Shown piece after piece: positions 26,027 to 34,529 of a stretch of DNA of 64,000 bases. Where the stretch lies: contig NZ_CP021032.1 of assembly GCF_002117485.1 (NCBI RefSeq), positions 124,001 through 188,000 on the forward strand, written 5' to 3'. The DNA comes from Rhizobium sp. NXC14 (GTDB lineage Bacteria; Pseudomonadota; Alphaproteobacteria; Rhizobiales; Rhizobiaceae). Position numbers and translations under genes: made by a program. The notes under the pieces are model-generated. The model had not been told where the DNA came from. It did not search any database and worked only from the letters and a program-made list of their open reading frames with translations. The stretch's first letter is position 1. Each line of letters opens with the position of its first letter.

Positions 26027-26680
26027 GCTAGGGTTTCCGCTGACTTTTGAGACGATACCGTGGTCGAGCGCGTAACGGATGAGGCCGGCCGTGGTGGTGA
26101 TGCCGAGCTTCTTCTTGAGGTTCTTTCGGTGCGTTTCCGCCGTGGCGGAGGTTATTCCGAGCGCTTCGGCAATCTTCCTGTTGCTCCTGCCGGCAACGAT
26201 CAGTCCTAGAATGTCGCGCTCGCGAGGCGTCAGGGGATCGCTGCCCTCGTTTGCGCGTTCGCCCATCAGCGCGTCGAAGACCCCCGAGGAGAAATAGGTG
26301 CCTCCATCAGCCACGGTCTCGATGGCCGCAACGATCTCGTCCGTCGAAACATCTTTGAGCACGTAGCCGGCTGCTCCATGCATGACCGACGAGGATATAT
26401 ACTCCCGGCTGTCATGCATGGAGAGCATTACGACCCGGGCTTGGGGAAGCTCGTTCCTGAACAGTTCGATCGCATCGATGCCGCTGAGTTTCGGCATGTT
26501 GATATCCATCAACACCACCTGCGGCTGGATCTGCCGGGCGATTTCGAGACCCGTTTGCGCGAGCCCGGCGGTACCGGCGACTTCGATATGGTCGAATGTT
26601 TCCAACACCGCTTTCAACCCGTCCAGCACCAGCGGATGGTTGTCGACCAGGAGAACCCTGATTTTCGCGCGTTCATTCAT
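26009..26680 (-). CDS. mctR: Response regulator, NarL/FixJ (LuxR HTH) family, MctR-like
   Basis: 223 residues. The N-terminal receiver domain has acidic residues in LLVDNHP and the phosphoacceptor Asp59 in LMDINMP, with the conserved Lys in GYVLKDVS. The C-terminal LuxR-type HTH reads LTPRERDILGLIVAGRSNRKIA and onward. ATG 26680 overlaps the kinase stop by 4 nt (ATGA), confirming start and coupling; in-frame sequence further upstream is inside the kinase gene. It probably activates mctP in response to monocarboxylates sensed by MctS. Confidence 0.9.
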   Translation of the reverse strand: MNERAKIRVLLVDNHPLVLDGLKAVLETFDHIEVAGTAGLAQTGLEIARQIQPQVVLMDINMPKLSGIDAIELFRNELPQARVVMLSMHDSREYISSSVMHGAAGYVLKDVSTDEIVAAIETVADGGTYFSSGVFDALMGERANEGSDPLTPRERDILGLIVAGRSNRKIAEALGITSATAETHRKNLKKKLGITTTAGLIRYALDHGIVSKVSGNPSLPTSG

Positions 26681-28062
26681 GCGGCTTCCGCCTGCTTGCC
26701 GGCGGGCAGATTGGCCGATCTCGGCATCATCGCCGTCAGCGTCGTGCCGGACTCGCTGCTGTTGATGAGCAACAGCCCGCGGAAGTGGGCCATGCGCTCC
26801 TGCATGTTGCGCAGCCCGAGACCCGATCCGCCGGATCCGCCGTCCTTGCTGCCGTCGAAGCCGGTGCCGTTGTCCGAAATCGTCATGCGGGCGCGGCCGC
26901 CGTCGCTCCACAGCTTGACCGAAAGCTTCGAGGCGCCCGAGTGTCGCTCGACATTGTTGAAGGCCTCTTGGGCGACGCGGTAGAGGGCGGTGTTGGCTTC
27001 CGCCTTCAGCATGCCATTAAAGCCCGAGGCGTCGATATCAGCCTCGATCCCCGTCCGTTCGGCGAAGTGATGACAGAGAGCCTCGAGCGCCGCGGTCAGG
27101 CCGAGATCGTCGAGCACGCGGGGGCGCAGATCGTGCGAGAGCAGCCTTATTTCCTTGATGGCGCCGTTCAGCGCCTCGACGCCGCGCTCGATGGTCAGCG
27201 CCGCATCGTCGACATTGGTCCTGACCTTGCGGCCGGCGAAGTCCATTGCATATCGAACGCCGAGAAGGGTCTGCGAGATGCCGTCATGCAGCTCGCGCGC
27301 CAGCCGCGTGCGCTCCTCTTCCTGGGTGTCGATGACCCGCTGCGTCAGTTCCTTGAGGCGGCTGTCGGCCATGCGGCGCTCGTGGAAGGTCAGGAGCATG
27401 CAGGTCGTGAAGACGACGAGCACCGAGGGCACGGCAATCAGCGCGACGATGACGAAGGTTCGCCTGATGTTGGCGCGCATCACGGCGTTGGCGGCAGCAC
27501 TCTGAGCAAAGACGTCGTCGAGATAGACGCCGGTTCCCACCACCCAGTGCCATTTGTCGAGGCTGACGACGAAGGAGAGCTTGTCGGCAATCTGTCCCGT
27601 GGAAGGTTTCTGCCATTTATATTGATGCAGGCCGCCGCCCGCCTTTGCCGTGGCGATAAGCTCGGCAATCACCTTGTCGCCGTCAGGATCGGTCAGGTCC
27701 AGCCAATTCTGGCCATGCCGGAAACTCTGGCGCGGATGGACGATATTGTTGCCGTCATAGTCGTAGACGAAGAAATAGCCATCCCTGCCATAGTCGAGAG
27801 AGGTCAGAATCCCAGCCACCCGCTGCTTGGCGGCTTCGTCGTCGGGGCCGGCTTTGTCGTAAATCGTCTGGATGGCGGACAAGGCAAGATTGGTCAGGTT
27901 GAGGATTTCGCCTTCCTTGGTCTTCAGCATGTTCTGTTCGAATGTGTCGATGCTGTTCTTGGCGAGATTTGCCGATTGCCAGGTGATGAAGGTGGTGATC
28001 GCAAGGATCGAAATGACGAGCGGGACGATCGCCAATGCGATGATCTGGTGTCGTAGGGTCAA
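26677..28062 (-). CDS. mctS: Sensor histidine kinase with Cache domain, MctS-like
   Basis: 461 residues: TM1 (about 8-28), periplasmic single Cache domain (about 38-185, including DYGRDGYFFVYDYDGNNIVHP and WHWVVGTGVYLDDV), TM2 (about 196-217), HisKA_3 dimerisation domain with the phosphoacceptor His in RLARELHDGISQT, and an HATPase domain with NVERHSGA and DNGTGFD. Start is TTG 28062, preceded by a strong GGGAGG; no suitable ATG is present. Similar Cache domains bind small carboxylates, fitting control of a lactate/pyruvate transporter. Confidence 0.9.
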   Translation of the reverse strand: MTLRHQIIALAIVPLVISILAITTFITWQSANLAKNSIDTFEQNMLKTKEGEILNLTNLALSAIQTIYDKAGPDDEAAKQRVAGILTSLDYGRDGYFFVYDYDGNNIVHPRQSFRHGQNWLDLTDPDGDKVIAELIATAKAGGGLHQYKWQKPSTGQIADKLSFVVSLDKWHWVVGTGVYLDDVFAQSAAANAVMRANIRRTFVIVALIAVPSVLVVFTTCMLLTFHERRMADSRLKELTQRVIDTQEEERTRLARELHDGISQTLLGVRYAMDFAGRKVRTNVDDAALTIERGVEALNGAIKEIRLLSHDLRPRVLDDLGLTAALEALCHHFAERTGIEADIDASGFNGMLKAEANTALYRVAQEAFNNVERHSGASKLSVKLWSDGGRARMTISDNGTGFDGSKDGGSGGSGLGLRNMQERMAHFRGLLLINSSESGTTLTAMMPRSANLPAGKQAEAA

Positions 28063-28146
28063 GGCTCGTTCCTCCCGAAATGCGTCCGGAATTATGCCCT
28101 TTGTCCGACATGAGTCCAGCAGCTTGCCGGCGGTATGAGGTGATGG

Positions 28147-28611
28147 CTATTCCAGCGGCACGAACAGGCCGAGCTTGACGTCCCGCAGCACCACATTCGT
28201 ATGCATGCGGCGGATCTGCGGATTGTCAGCCATAATCAGGGCGGCGATGTCGTCATAATGCTCGACGTCGCGGGCGGTCACGATCGCGATCAGATCTACC
28301 GCGCCCGTGACGTAATAGACCTGCTGGATATGATCCTGTTTTTCCGCCCAGACGCGGAACTTCGCCAAGGCGTCGTAATTGTCCCGCTCGATCTCCATCC
28401 CGACGATGAACACCATTGATGTCCCCGTCGCCTTCCGGTCGAGGACGGCGACCTCCGCCTTGATGATGCCCTCCTCGCGCAGCCGCTTCAGCCGCCGCTG
28501 CACGGCCGAGACCGACAAACCTACCCGCTCGGCGATCGTTTCGGCCTTCAGCTGGCAGTCGCGCTGAACGATATCGAGGATGTCACGGTCAAAACGATCC
28601 AGTTGTTCCAT
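28147..28611 (-). CDS. Lrp/AsnC family transcriptional regulator
   Basis: 154 residues. N-terminal AsnC-type HTH (LDRFDRDILDIVQRDCQLKAETIA, VGLSVSAVQRRLKRL) followed by the RAM ligand-binding domain (YYVTGAVDLIAIVTARDV). An in-frame ATG 12 nt upstream (28623) is possible, but GGA precedes ATG 28611 at better spacing. It is divergent from an amino-acid ABC transporter and homocysteine methyltransferase operon, so it is probably their local regulator, responding to an amino acid. An inverted repeat lies between the two. Confidence 0.88.
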   Translation of the reverse strand: MEQLDRFDRDILDIVQRDCQLKAETIAERVGLSVSAVQRRLKRLREEGIIKAEVAVLDRKATGTSMVFIVGMEIERDNYDALAKFRVWAEKQDHIQQVYYVTGAVDLIAIVTARDVEHYDDIAALIMADNPQIRRMHTNVVLRDVKLGLFVPLE

Positions 28612-28708
28612 TATCCAGTCCATTTCGGCGTTTCGCGGCTCATGCGTTCTGCCTGATTCGCCGCATGAGAAAGATTATTTTGCACATTGAATGCAGAAGA
28701 GGCAGAAA

Positions 28709-28729
28709 TTGCGCGAAAAAACCGCGCAA
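28709..28729. promoter_or_regulatory. Inverted repeat in the Lrp/ABC divergent promoter region
   Basis: TTGCGCG-N7-CGCGCAA, perfect 7-bp arms around an A-rich centre (AAAAAAC). Its position between the Lrp-type gene and the transporter fits an operator for the Lrp-type protein, whose sites are often AT-centred dyads. Confidence 0.45.
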
Positions 28730-28773
28730 CTTTATCATTATCCTTCGCAAACTCAGTTCAGCCGGACCCATGC

Positions 28774-29553
28774 ATGTCGGATCAGCCCATTCCTGCTCTT
28801 CGCGTCGAAGATCTTCATAAAAGCTTCGGCTCGCAACAGGTTCTCAAGGGTATTTCGGCTGAGGCCCATAAGTCTGACGTCATCTCCATTATCGGCTCGT
28901 CTGGTTCTGGCAAGAGCACCTTCCTTAGATGCATCAATTTTCTGGAAACGCCGGATCGTGGCCGCATCGCCGTGAACGGTGAGGAGGTCGCTCTGAAAAG
29001 CGGCCGCGGCGGCCGGCTGCAGCCGCAGAGCTGGCGGCAGATCGAGCGGCTGCGAACCGGGCTCGGCATGGTTTTTCAGAGCTTCAATCTCTGGGCTCAT
29101 CGGACCGTACTGGAAAACGTCATCGAGGCGCCGGTGCATGTCATGGGCGTTTCCAGGCGCGAAGCGATCGAAAAGGCGGAAGCCCTGCTGCACAAGGTCG
29201 GGCTCTTCGACAAGCGCGACGCCTATCCCGCCTTTCTCTCCGGCGGCCAGCAGCAGCGCGCGGCGATCGCAAGGGCGCTCTGCGTCGATCCCGCCGTCAT
29301 GCTGTTCGATGAGCCGACATCGGCGCTCGACCCGGAGCTGGTCGGCGAGGTGCTGAAAGTCATTCGCGATCTGGCGGAAGAGGGCCGGACCATGCTGATC
29401 GTCACGCATGAAATGCGCTTCGCTCGCGATGTCTCGAGCCGCGTCCTCTTCCTGCACCAAGGGCGGATCGAGGAGGAAGGCCCGCCGGAACGCGTCTTCG
29501 GGGCCCCCGTCAGCGCCCGCTGCCGGGAGTTCACCCGCCTTAGCGCCCACTGA
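28774..29553 (+). CDS. Polar amino-acid ABC transporter ATPase (HisP/GlnQ type)
   Basis: 259 residues with Walker [10 protein letters not shown], signature [10 protein letters not shown] and Walker [13 protein letters not shown], plus the H-loop IVTHEM. The sequence [20 protein letters not shown] is typical of amino-acid transporter ATPases. ATG 28774 was chosen because family similarity starts directly after it; the ribosome site is weak. First gene of the five-gene operon ATPase, binding protein, two permeases, methyltransferase. Confidence 0.9.
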   Translation: MSDQPIPALRVEDLHKSFGSQQVLKGISAEAHKSDVISIIGSSGSGKSTFLRCINFLETPDRGRIAVNGEEVALKSGRGGRLQPQSWRQIERLRTGLGMVFQSFNLWAHRTVLENVIEAPVHVMGVSRREAIEKAEALLHKVGLFDKRDAYPAFLSGGQQQRAAIARALCVDPAVMLFDEPTSALDPELVGEVLKVIRDLAEEGRTMLIVTHEMRFARDVSSRVLFLHQGRIEEEGPPERVFGAPVSARCREFTRLSAH

Positions 29554-29602
29554 TCACTGCATCGAGCCATTACCGACAACACGAACCAGGAGAATCCTGC
29601 GA

Positions 29603-30376
29603 ATGAAACTGCTCCCCACGCTTTTCGCCGGCGTCGCATTTGCGCTTTCCGCAGTCGCGGCACAGGCCGAAGTCCGCTTCGGCGTCATGAACGAATCCTA
29701 CCCGCCCTTCTTTGCCAAAGACGCCTCGGGCCAGTGGCAGGGATGGGAAATCGACCTGATGAATGCCGTCTGCGAAGAGATGAAGGAGAAGTGCTCGATC
29801 GTCGAGATCTCCTGGGACGGCCTCATTCCGGCTCTTGAGAGCAAGAAGTTCGACGTGATCTGGTCGTCGATGTCGAACACCGCGGAACGTTCGAAGGTGA
29901 TCGACTTCACCGACAAATATTACAACACCCCGAGCACCCTAATCGGCCCCAAGGACCAGAAGCCGGGTGCCACGGCAGAGGATGTGAAGGGCAAGACCAT
30001 CGGTATTCAAGTATCGACGATCCAGTCGGAATATTACAAGAAGTATTTTGCTGCCGTTGCCGAGGAAAAGACCTACCAGACGCTCGACGAAGCTTTCCAG
30101 GATCTCGCTTCCGGCCGCATCGACTATGTCTTCGGTGATTCCCTCGCGCTCGACGCTTTCCTGAAAAGCGATGCGGGCAAGGATTGCTGCGCCAATATGG
30201 GCGATGTCGCCGACGACAAGGAGATCCTGGGCGCTGGTGTTTCGGGTGGCCTGCGCAAGGAAGATACAGAGCTGAAAGCCAAGTTGAACAAGGCGATCGC
30301 TGCTGTTCGCGCCAACGGCCAATACGACGCAATCACCAAGAAATACTTCGATTTCGATATCTATGGCGCGAAGTAA
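29603..30376 (+). CDS. Amino-acid ABC transporter periplasmic binding protein (family 3)
   Basis: 257 residues with a Sec signal peptide (MKLLPTLFAGVAFALSAVAAQA) and a type II solute-binding fold (VRFGVMNESYPPFFAKD, WQGWEIDLMNAVCEEM, FDVIWSSMSNTAERSKVIDFT). A C-terminal CC pair (DCCANMG) could form a disulfide. AGGAG precedes ATG 29603. The substrate is probably a methionine-like or sulfonium amino acid, inferred only from the homocysteine methyltransferase in the operon. Confidence 0.9.
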   Translation: MKLLPTLFAGVAFALSAVAAQAEVRFGVMNESYPPFFAKDASGQWQGWEIDLMNAVCEEMKEKCSIVEISWDGLIPALESKKFDVIWSSMSNTAERSKVIDFTDKYYNTPSTLIGPKDQKPGATAEDVKGKTIGIQVSTIQSEYYKKYFAAVAEEKTYQTLDEAFQDLASGRIDYVFGDSLALDAFLKSDAGKDCCANMGDVADDKEILGAGVSGGLRKEDTELKAKLNKAIAAVRANGQYDAITKKYFDFDIYGAK

Positions 30377-30388
30377 GCGCTCCTAGAA

Positions 30389-31114
30389 ATGGCGACCGGG
30401 CAACAAGGCATTCTGGACCTGCTCTCCCCCTATCCTCCGGGATGGGGCGGCGTTCTTCTGGCAGGTGCGGTCTCTACGGTCGCCATCTCCGCCTGCGCCT
30501 TCGCTGTCGGCCTGCTGCTTGGCACGGGCGGTGCGCTTGGAAAGCTTTCAGGCAATCCTGTGCTCCGCCTCGTGCTCGATCTCTATACGACGGTCATTCG
30601 CGCCGTTCCCGAGCTGATCCTGATCGTCGGACTTTATTATGCCGGCACCGATGGCCTCAACCGGCTGCTGGCGGCATTCAATCTGCCGCCGGTCGAGGTG
30701 AACGGTTTCGTCGCCGCCGTCGCAGTTCTCGGCTTCGTGCAGGGCGCCTATATGACCGAGGTGCTGCGCGGCGCGATCCTTGCCATTCCCGTCGGCCAGA
30801 TCGAGGCCGCCAAGGCTTTCGGCATGGGGCCGGTGCTGCGCTTCCGTCGCGTCCACTTGCCGGCGCTGTTGCCGAATGCGCTGCCCGGCCTTGCCAATCT
30901 ATGGATGTCGGTCACCAAGGACAGCGCGCTGGTCGCGGTCGTCGGCTATCAGGAACTGGCGCTCGCCACCCGCCTCGCCGGGGCAAGCACCAAACACTAC
31001 TTCGTCTTTTTTCTTGCCTCGGCTCTTCTCTATCTCGCCATCACACTCGCTTCCAACGCCTTCTTCAAATTGATCGAAGGGCGGGTGCGGCGGGGACAGC
31101 CGCGTCTGGCCTGA
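30389..31114 (+). CDS. Amino-acid ABC transporter permease (HisQ type)
   Basis: 241 residues, about five membrane helices, with the HEQRO-type permease motifs YTTVIRAVPELILIVGLYY near the middle and the ATPase-contact loop IEAAKAFGMGPVLRFRRVHLPALLPNALPG. Twelve nt separate it from the binding protein and from the second permease, so the genes form one operon. Confidence 0.9.
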   Translation: MATGQQGILDLLSPYPPGWGGVLLAGAVSTVAISACAFAVGLLLGTGGALGKLSGNPVLRLVLDLYTTVIRAVPELILIVGLYYAGTDGLNRLLAAFNLPPVEVNGFVAAVAVLGFVQGAYMTEVLRGAILAIPVGQIEAAKAFGMGPVLRFRRVHLPALLPNALPGLANLWMSVTKDSALVAVVGYQELALATRLAGASTKHYFVFFLASALLYLAITLASNAFFKLIEGRVRRGQPRLA

Positions 31115-31126
31115 AGAAAGCGCGCC

Positions 31127-31816
31127 ATGAGTTTCACCTGGATCTCCTCCTATTGGCCGCTTCTTCTGACCGGCGCCTGGCAGACCGTAGCGTTGCTTCT
31201 CATTTCCGTGGTCTTCGGCTTCGTCATCGCCATCGGTCTCGCTTTCGCGCAGGTCACCGGCGGCAGGCTGACGCGACTCGCCGCCCGCGGCTACTGCACC
31301 TTCTTCCGTGGCACGCCGCTGTTGATCCAGCTTTGGCTCCTCTATTACGGGGTCGGCTCGCTGCTGCCCATGATCCCCGGCATCCGCCAGAGCCTGTTCT
31401 GGCCGATCCTGCGCGAGGGGTTTTTCTTCGCTTCCGTCAGCTTCACGCTGAATTATGCGGCCTATGAGGCTGAAGTGCTGCGCGGCGCGCTGCTTGCCGT
31501 TCCCAAGGGCGAGCTCGAGGCCGGCCGCGCCTTCGGGCTGTCGCCCTGGAAGCTCACCCGCCGCATCTGGCTGCCGCGCGCCCTTCGCATTGCCCTCCCG
31601 ACCATTGCCGGAGAGATCGTCATGCAGTTGAAGGCGACGCCGCTCGCTTTCACGGTGACGGTGATGGACCTCTATGCCGTCGCCAACAAGGTTCGTCAGG
31701 ACACGCTGCTCGTCTACGAACCGCTCATCGTCGTCACTCTCTTCTATCTCGCCCTGACTGCCGTGATCGCCCGCGTCTTTCGAAGTCTCGAAGCGCAGGT
31801 GCCGGTTCGCCGCTAG
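31127..31816 (+). CDS. Amino-acid ABC transporter permease (HisM type)
   Basis: 229 residues with the family motifs GYCTFFRGTPLLIQLWLLYYG and the coupling loop GELEAGRAFGLSPWKLTRRIWLPRALRIALP. Pairs with the preceding permease. A short GC hairpin (GCGCCG-GTAA-CGGCGC, 31848-31863) lies in the 71-nt gap before the methyltransferase gene. Confidence 0.9.
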   Translation: MSFTWISSYWPLLLTGAWQTVALLLISVVFGFVIAIGLAFAQVTGGRLTRLAARGYCTFFRGTPLLIQLWLLYYGVGSLLPMIPGIRQSLFWPILREGFFFASVSFTLNYAAYEAEVLRGALLAVPKGELEAGRAFGLSPWKLTRRIWLPRALRIALPTIAGEIVMQLKATPLAFTVTVMDLYAVANKVRQDTLLVYEPLIVVTLFYLALTAVIARVFRSLEAQVPVRR

Positions 31817-31887
31817 GCGGAGCTCGCCATATGTTTTGAAAAGCCCGGCGCCGGTAACGGCGCGACAGCCTGAATGGAGACTACCTC

Positions 31888-32796
31888 ATGAGCACAACGC
31901 GAATTCTCGACGGCGGCATGAGCCGCGAGCTTCTGCGGCTAGGCGCCGAACTGAAGCAGCCGGAATGGTCGGCGCAGGCGCTGATGAATTCGCCTGAGGT
32001 CGTGCGGAAGGTGCACCAGGAATTCATCGCCGCCGGCTCTGAAATCATCACGACGAACAGCTATGCGCTCGTGCCCTTCCATATCGGCGAAGACCGCTTC
32101 CAAGAGGAGGGGCCGGCGCTGATGCGACTTGCAGGTCGTCTGGCGCGGGAGGCTGCCGATGCCGTGACCGGCCGGAAGGTGCTCGTCGCCGGATCGCTGC
32201 CGCCGATCTTCGGCTCCTACGAGCCTGAGAATTTCCAGCCTTCCCGAGTGCAGGACTATCTCGAGGTGCTGGTCGAAAACCTCGCTCCCTTCGTCGACCT
32301 ATGGCTCGGTGAGACTTTGAGCCTGATTGCCGAGGGCGAGGCCGTTCGCAAAGCGGTGGCGGCATCGGGCAAGCCGTTCTGGATTTCCTTCACATTGGCG
32401 GATGACGAGGCGGCGATCAGGGGTGGCGCACCGAAACTCCGCTCCGGCGAAAGCGTCGAGGATGCCGCGTCCTGGGCGGTGTCATCGGGTGCGGCGGCTT
32501 TCCTGTTCAATTGCAGCAAGCCTGAGGTCATGCAGGGCGCGGTCGAGACGGCGGCACGGGTGTTCCGGGAGAGGAACGCCCAGATCGAAATCGGGGTCTA
32601 TGCCAATGCCTTCGAAGGAGAAACCGGCGAGCAAGCCGCCAACGAGGGCCTGCACGATACACGTGACGACCTGAATGACGACGCCTATTCGCGCTTTGCC
32701 TGCTCCTGGGCCGAAGCGGGTGCCACGATCATCGGCGGCTGCTGCGGCATCGGCGCTGCTCATATTCATCGCCTCAACGGGATGCTTTCGCGCTGA
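31888..32796 (+). CDS. Homocysteine S-methyltransferase family protein (MmuM-like)
   Basis: 302-residue TIM-barrel methyltransferase. Zinc-binding cysteines are recognisable in LFNCSKPEVM and the C-terminal GGCCGIG, the three-cysteine site that binds homocysteine thiolate. The N-terminal LDGGMSRELLRLG and ITTNSYA are family signatures. MmuM enzymes make methionine from homocysteine using S-methylmethionine (or SAM) as donor. Last gene of the amino-acid ABC operon, suggesting the transporter imports S-methylmethionine, a common plant compound, or another methyl donor such as a betaine. GGAG precedes ATG 31888. Confidence 0.88.
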   Translation: MSTTRILDGGMSRELLRLGAELKQPEWSAQALMNSPEVVRKVHQEFIAAGSEIITTNSYALVPFHIGEDRFQEEGPALMRLAGRLAREAADAVTGRKVLVAGSLPPIFGSYEPENFQPSRVQDYLEVLVENLAPFVDLWLGETLSLIAEGEAVRKAVAASGKPFWISFTLADDEAAIRGGAPKLRSGESVEDAASWAVSSGAAAFLFNCSKPEVMQGAVETAARVFRERNAQIEIGVYANAFEGETGEQAANEGLHDTRDDLNDDAYSRFACSWAEAGATIIGGCCGIGAAHIHRLNGMLSR

Positions 32797-32954
32797 GGTG
32801 ATATCTTGGCCGCGAGTAATCGTCGCCGTGCCGCTGCTCAAACCTTCATCGTTTGGAGACATGTGACCATGGCGCAAGTCGCTCATTCCGCCTTCGGCGA
32901 CGGGCGTCTGTCATTTCTTTTGCGAAGCTTGCCGTTCTCCTATTCACGGCTTAT

Positions 32955-32971
32955 ATAGTCATAATAGTCAT
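32955..32971. promoter_or_regulatory. Direct repeats upstream of toxin-antitoxin pair
   Basis: ATAGTCAT at 32955-32962 and again at 32964-32971, one helical turn short of exact phasing (9-nt period), 20-36 nt upstream of the antitoxin start. Likely overlap with the promoter and possibly the autoregulatory site of the antitoxin. Confidence 0.4.
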
Positions 32972-32990
32972 TCTGGTCAGGAGGTGGGCC

Positions 32991-33257
32991 ATGCAGTCAT
33001 CACGGCAAGGCGACGAAAGCTGGACCGTGGCCAGCGCGAAAGCGAAGCTTTCTGAGGTGATCGAACGCGCGCAAGCCGCGCCGCAGACAATTACACGCAA
33101 CGGCAAGCCGAGCGTCGTCGTTGTCTCTGCGGAGGAATGGCAACGCAAGACCGCCCGCAAGGGGACGCTGGCCGAATTTCTGATGGAGTCACCGCTGCGT
33201 GGCGCCGATCTGGATCTCGAGCGTGAACGCGACGAACCACGCGATAGCGAACTGTGA
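32991..33257 (+). CDS. Phd/YefM-type antitoxin
   Basis: 88 residues. The N-terminal WTVASAKAKLSEVIERAQ and ITRNGKPSVVVVSAEEW pattern is the Phd/YefM DNA-binding fold, and the acidic C-terminus (LDLERERDEPRDSEL) would wrap the toxin. AGGAGG lies directly before ATG 32991. An in-frame upstream start at 32853 gives a hydrophobic extension without family similarity and is rejected. Overlaps the PIN toxin gene by 4 nt. It neutralises the toxin and probably represses its own promoter. Confidence 0.88.
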   Translation: MQSSRQGDESWTVASAKAKLSEVIERAQAAPQTITRNGKPSVVVVSAEEWQRKTARKGTLAEFLMESPLRGADLDLERERDEPRDSEL

Positions 33258-33667
33258 GACTTCTGCTGGACACCAATGTCCTGTCCGAGGTCACGAAACC
33301 GAACCCCGATGCGCGCGTCCTGGGGTGGCTGGATGGGCTCGACGAGGATCGCTCCTTCATCAGCGTCGTGTCGGTCGCAGAAATCCGCCGCGGTGTCGCC
33401 CTCATGGACAAGGGACGAAAACGTGACGTGCTGGCCGATTGGCTTGCTCGCGATCTGCCGCAGCGTTTCGAGCGGCGCATCATCCCGGTGGACGAAGCGG
33501 TGGCCCTGGCTTGGGGAGATCTGATGGGCCACGCAAAGCGGGGCGGCCGTGGCTTGTCATCGATGGATGGGCTGATCGCTGCGACCGCGGTTGCTCACGA
33601 TCTTACCCTTGCGACGCGCAACACCAGGGATTTCCAAGGTTTGGGAATCGAGCTCGTTGACCCATGA
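33254..33667 (+). CDS. VapC/FitB-type PIN-domain toxin
   Basis: 137-residue PIN-domain ribonuclease. The acidic metal-binding residues expected for the fold are visible: Asp6 in LLLDTN, Glu43 in VAEIRRG, Asp105 in SSMDGLIAATA and Asp126 in NTRDF. Start is GTG 33254, overlapping the antitoxin stop (GTGA). As a VapC-family member it would cleave a specific RNA when free of antitoxin. Pair appears intact, so it may be active. Confidence 0.9.
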   Translation: MRLLLDTNVLSEVTKPNPDARVLGWLDGLDEDRSFISVVSVAEIRRGVALMDKGRKRDVLADWLARDLPQRFERRIIPVDEAVALAWGDLMGHAKRGGRGLSSMDGLIAATAVAHDLTLATRNTRDFQGLGIELVDP

Positions 33668-33749
33668 GTCGGGTGAAATGCTGCTGATCCGTGGGCTGAT
33701 GCAAAGGTTGCTATAGAGCCGGCGGCACGGGCCGCCCGCAAAGCATCCG

Positions 33750-34520
33750 TCAATGCAATCCAAACAGGGTCAGCAGCTCTTCACGATGACGAACGAATTC
33801 CGGCGCGCTGCGGTCGCGCGGACGCGGCAGATCGATGTCGATCAGACGTGGCTCGCCTCCCCTTTCCCGCGGCAGGATCAGGATTCGATCGGCGAGATAG
33901 ATCGCCTCCTCGAGATCATGTGTGACGAGAATGGTGGTCACGTCCTCGTCACGCCAGATGCGTGCGAGCTCCTGCTGCATGCCGATCTTTGTCATCGCAT
34001 CGAGCGCGCCGAGAGGTTCATCGAGCAGCAATATCTCCGGCTGGACGGCAAGTGCCCGGGCGATGCCGACGCGCTGCGCCATGCCTCCCGACAGTTGCCG
34101 GGGATAGGCGGTCTCGAACTGCTGCAGGCCGACGAGCTTGACATAGCGGCGCGCCCGCTCCCTCGCCTTTTCACGCGTCAGACCTCTCGTTTCCAGGCCG
34201 AAAGCCACGTTATCAAGTACGGTGAGCCAGGGAAGAAGGCGCGGCTCTTGGAAGATGACGGCGCGCTCGGCGCCGACGCCTCGTATCGCCTTGCCGTCCA
34301 CCAGCACCTCTCCGCCGTCGGAATCCTCCAGACCTGCCAGAACCCGCAGCAGCGTGGTCTTGCCCGATCCGCTGGCGCCGACGATGGCGAGGCTTTCGCC
34401 GGAGCGGATATGGAGATTGATATCCTTCAGAACCTGCAGCGGTTTGCCGTTCAGCTTGTAGGATTTGGAGAGGCGACGGATCGTCACCTCCCCGCGGCGA
34501 ATGTCCTCAGCGACGCTCAT
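33750..34520 (-). CDS. Sulfonate/nitrate-type ABC transporter ATPase (SsuB/TauB family)
   Basis: 256 residues with Walker A GASGSGKTT, signature LSGGMAQRV (the Met-Ala form is typical of SsuB/TauB) and Walker B ILLLDEPLGALD. ATG 34520 lies 4 nt after GGAGG; a GTG directly upstream is too close. Last gene of a four-gene leftward operon with monooxygenase, permease and binding protein. Confidence 0.9.
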   Translation of the reverse strand: MSVAEDIRRGEVTIRRLSKSYKLNGKPLQVLKDINLHIRSGESLAIVGASGSGKTTLLRVLAGLEDSDGGEVLVDGKAIRGVGAERAVIFQEPRLLPWLTVLDNVAFGLETRGLTREKARERARRYVKLVGLQQFETAYPRQLSGGMAQRVGIARALAVQPEILLLDEPLGALDAMTKIGMQQELARIWRDEDVTTILVTHDLEEAIYLADRILILPRERGGEPRLIDIDLPRPRDRSAPEFVRHREELLTLFGLH

Positions 34521-34529
34521 CACGCCTCC

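Noticed and set aside
31817..31887. SAM-type riboswitch before the homocysteine methyltransferase
   Set aside because: Only 71 nt, with a simple GC hairpin; no conserved SAM-II core or pseudoknot sequence was recognised.
32853..32990. Hydrophobic N-terminal extension of the antitoxin
   Set aside because: The strong AGGAGG directly before ATG 32991 and the usual antitoxin length show the extension is not translated with it.
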